Shown: piece after piece, positions 63,870 through 64,000 of the stretch
How positions within the stretch are numbered: the stretch's first letter is position 1
How the letters are laid out: each line of letters begins with the position of its first letter
Assembly: GCF_000379085.1 (NCBI RefSeq)
Contig: NZ_KB905378.1
Span: 2,175,699-2,239,698, forward strand
Source of the DNA: Halomicrobium katesii DSM 19301
GTDB taxonomy: Archaea; Halobacteriota; Halobacteria; Halobacteriales; Haloarculaceae
DNA length: 64,000 nucleotides
Reading direction: 5' to 3'
Notes under the pieces: model-generated
What the model was told of the DNA's origin: nothing
Databases searched by the model: none
What the model saw: only the letters and a program-made list of their open reading frames with translations
Made by a program: the position numbers and the translations under genes

Positions 63870-64000
63870 ATGACCGTCCTTTCGTTCGACGAGCAAGGTG
63901 TCGACGTGGTGTACGACGGAACCGAATTTCGCCTGGAGAAGGCGTTGATCGAGGACGCGATCGGGAAGTCTTACCCGGACGTGACCGACCACGAGGTGCT
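63870..64000 (+). CDS. Small DUF5800-like protein (partial, 3' end outside window)
   Basis: The first 43 codons are present (MTVLSFDEQGVDVVYDGTEF; then RLEKALIEDAIGKSYPDVTD), and the frame runs to the window edge. The opening resembles a small haloarchaeal family annotated DUF5800; function unknown. A TTTTTG-containing stretch ~25-30 bases upstream suits a leaderless start. Confidence 0.65.
   Translation, partial: MTVLSFDEQGVDVVYDGTEFRLEKALIEDAIGKSYPDVTDHEV

Overview
The window is a GC-rich stretch of a haloarchaeal (class Halobacteria) chromosome. The signs are strongly acidic proteins, Tat (twin-arginine) signals on exported proteins, type IV pilins with the haloarchaeal N-terminus, a halocyanin, a GrpE/DnaK/DnaJ set beside archaeal informational genes, and TATA boxes about 25-30 bases upstream of many start codons (leaderless genes). 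A Haloarcula/Halomicrobium-like relative is my guess, not something I could test. I see no rRNA gene and one tRNA (initiator Met).

Layout. 1-2.2 kb: cell-surface polysaccharide/glycosylation genes (DUF2298 membrane protein, family-2 glycosyltransferase, GtrA), then the initiator tRNA, whose 3' end is duplicated 117 bases downstream. 2.8-5.8 kb: a purine phosphoribosyltransferase and a two-gene membrane/secreted pair. 5.9-7.9 kb: two paralogous type IV pilins flanking a membrane-anchored winged-helix protein. 8.2-16.1 kb: a nine-gene Mrp-type Na+/H+ antiporter operon (E-F-G-DUF4040-B-C-D-D-D). 16.2-23.5 kb: coaBC, SRPBCC protein, halocyanin, membrane proteins, a palindromic MITE-like insertion, dnaJ, a pilin-like protein and an aldo/keto reductase. 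24-27 kb: dnaK and grpE, with a cluster of unusual hairpins behind dnaK. 27-29 kb: a halolysin-type secreted protease. 29.4-32.3 kb: XPB helicase with its nuclease partner Bax1.

32.35-47.1 kb is the defence island: a CRISPR array of 54 repeats and 53 spacers, a leader, an IS200/IS605 element (tnpA, tnpB, candidate omegaRNA), and a complete type I-B cas operon (cas6-cas8b-cas7-cas5-cas3-cas4-cas1-cas2) read leftward from one TATA promoter. Repeat polarity, the degenerate repeat at 32353 and the position of the leader all say that the array is also transcribed leftward, with the newest spacers near 35850. Cas6 should cut the transcript, Cas5/7/8b form Cascade, Cas3 degrade targets, and Cas1/2/4 add spacers. 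The IS element sits exactly between the leader and cas2 and leaves both apparently intact. A second omegaRNA-like hairpin without a tnpB lies between leader and element.

47.2-64 kb: housekeeping and signalling genes: an RNA m5C methyltransferase with its PUA-like domain as a separate gene, PAC2 and SppA-like proteins, DUF373, tandem UspA, diphthamide synthetase, phosphoesterase, aminotransferase, a membrane gene with a probable frameshift, a Tat-exported spondin-like protein, a small regulator/membrane pair, UbiA prenyltransferase, an Obg/YchF-type GTPase, a PAS-histidine kinase, a bactofilin-like protein with an internal membrane segment, and the start of a small DUF5800-like gene.

All functional calls come from reading the sequence and recalling family features. 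No database search was run.
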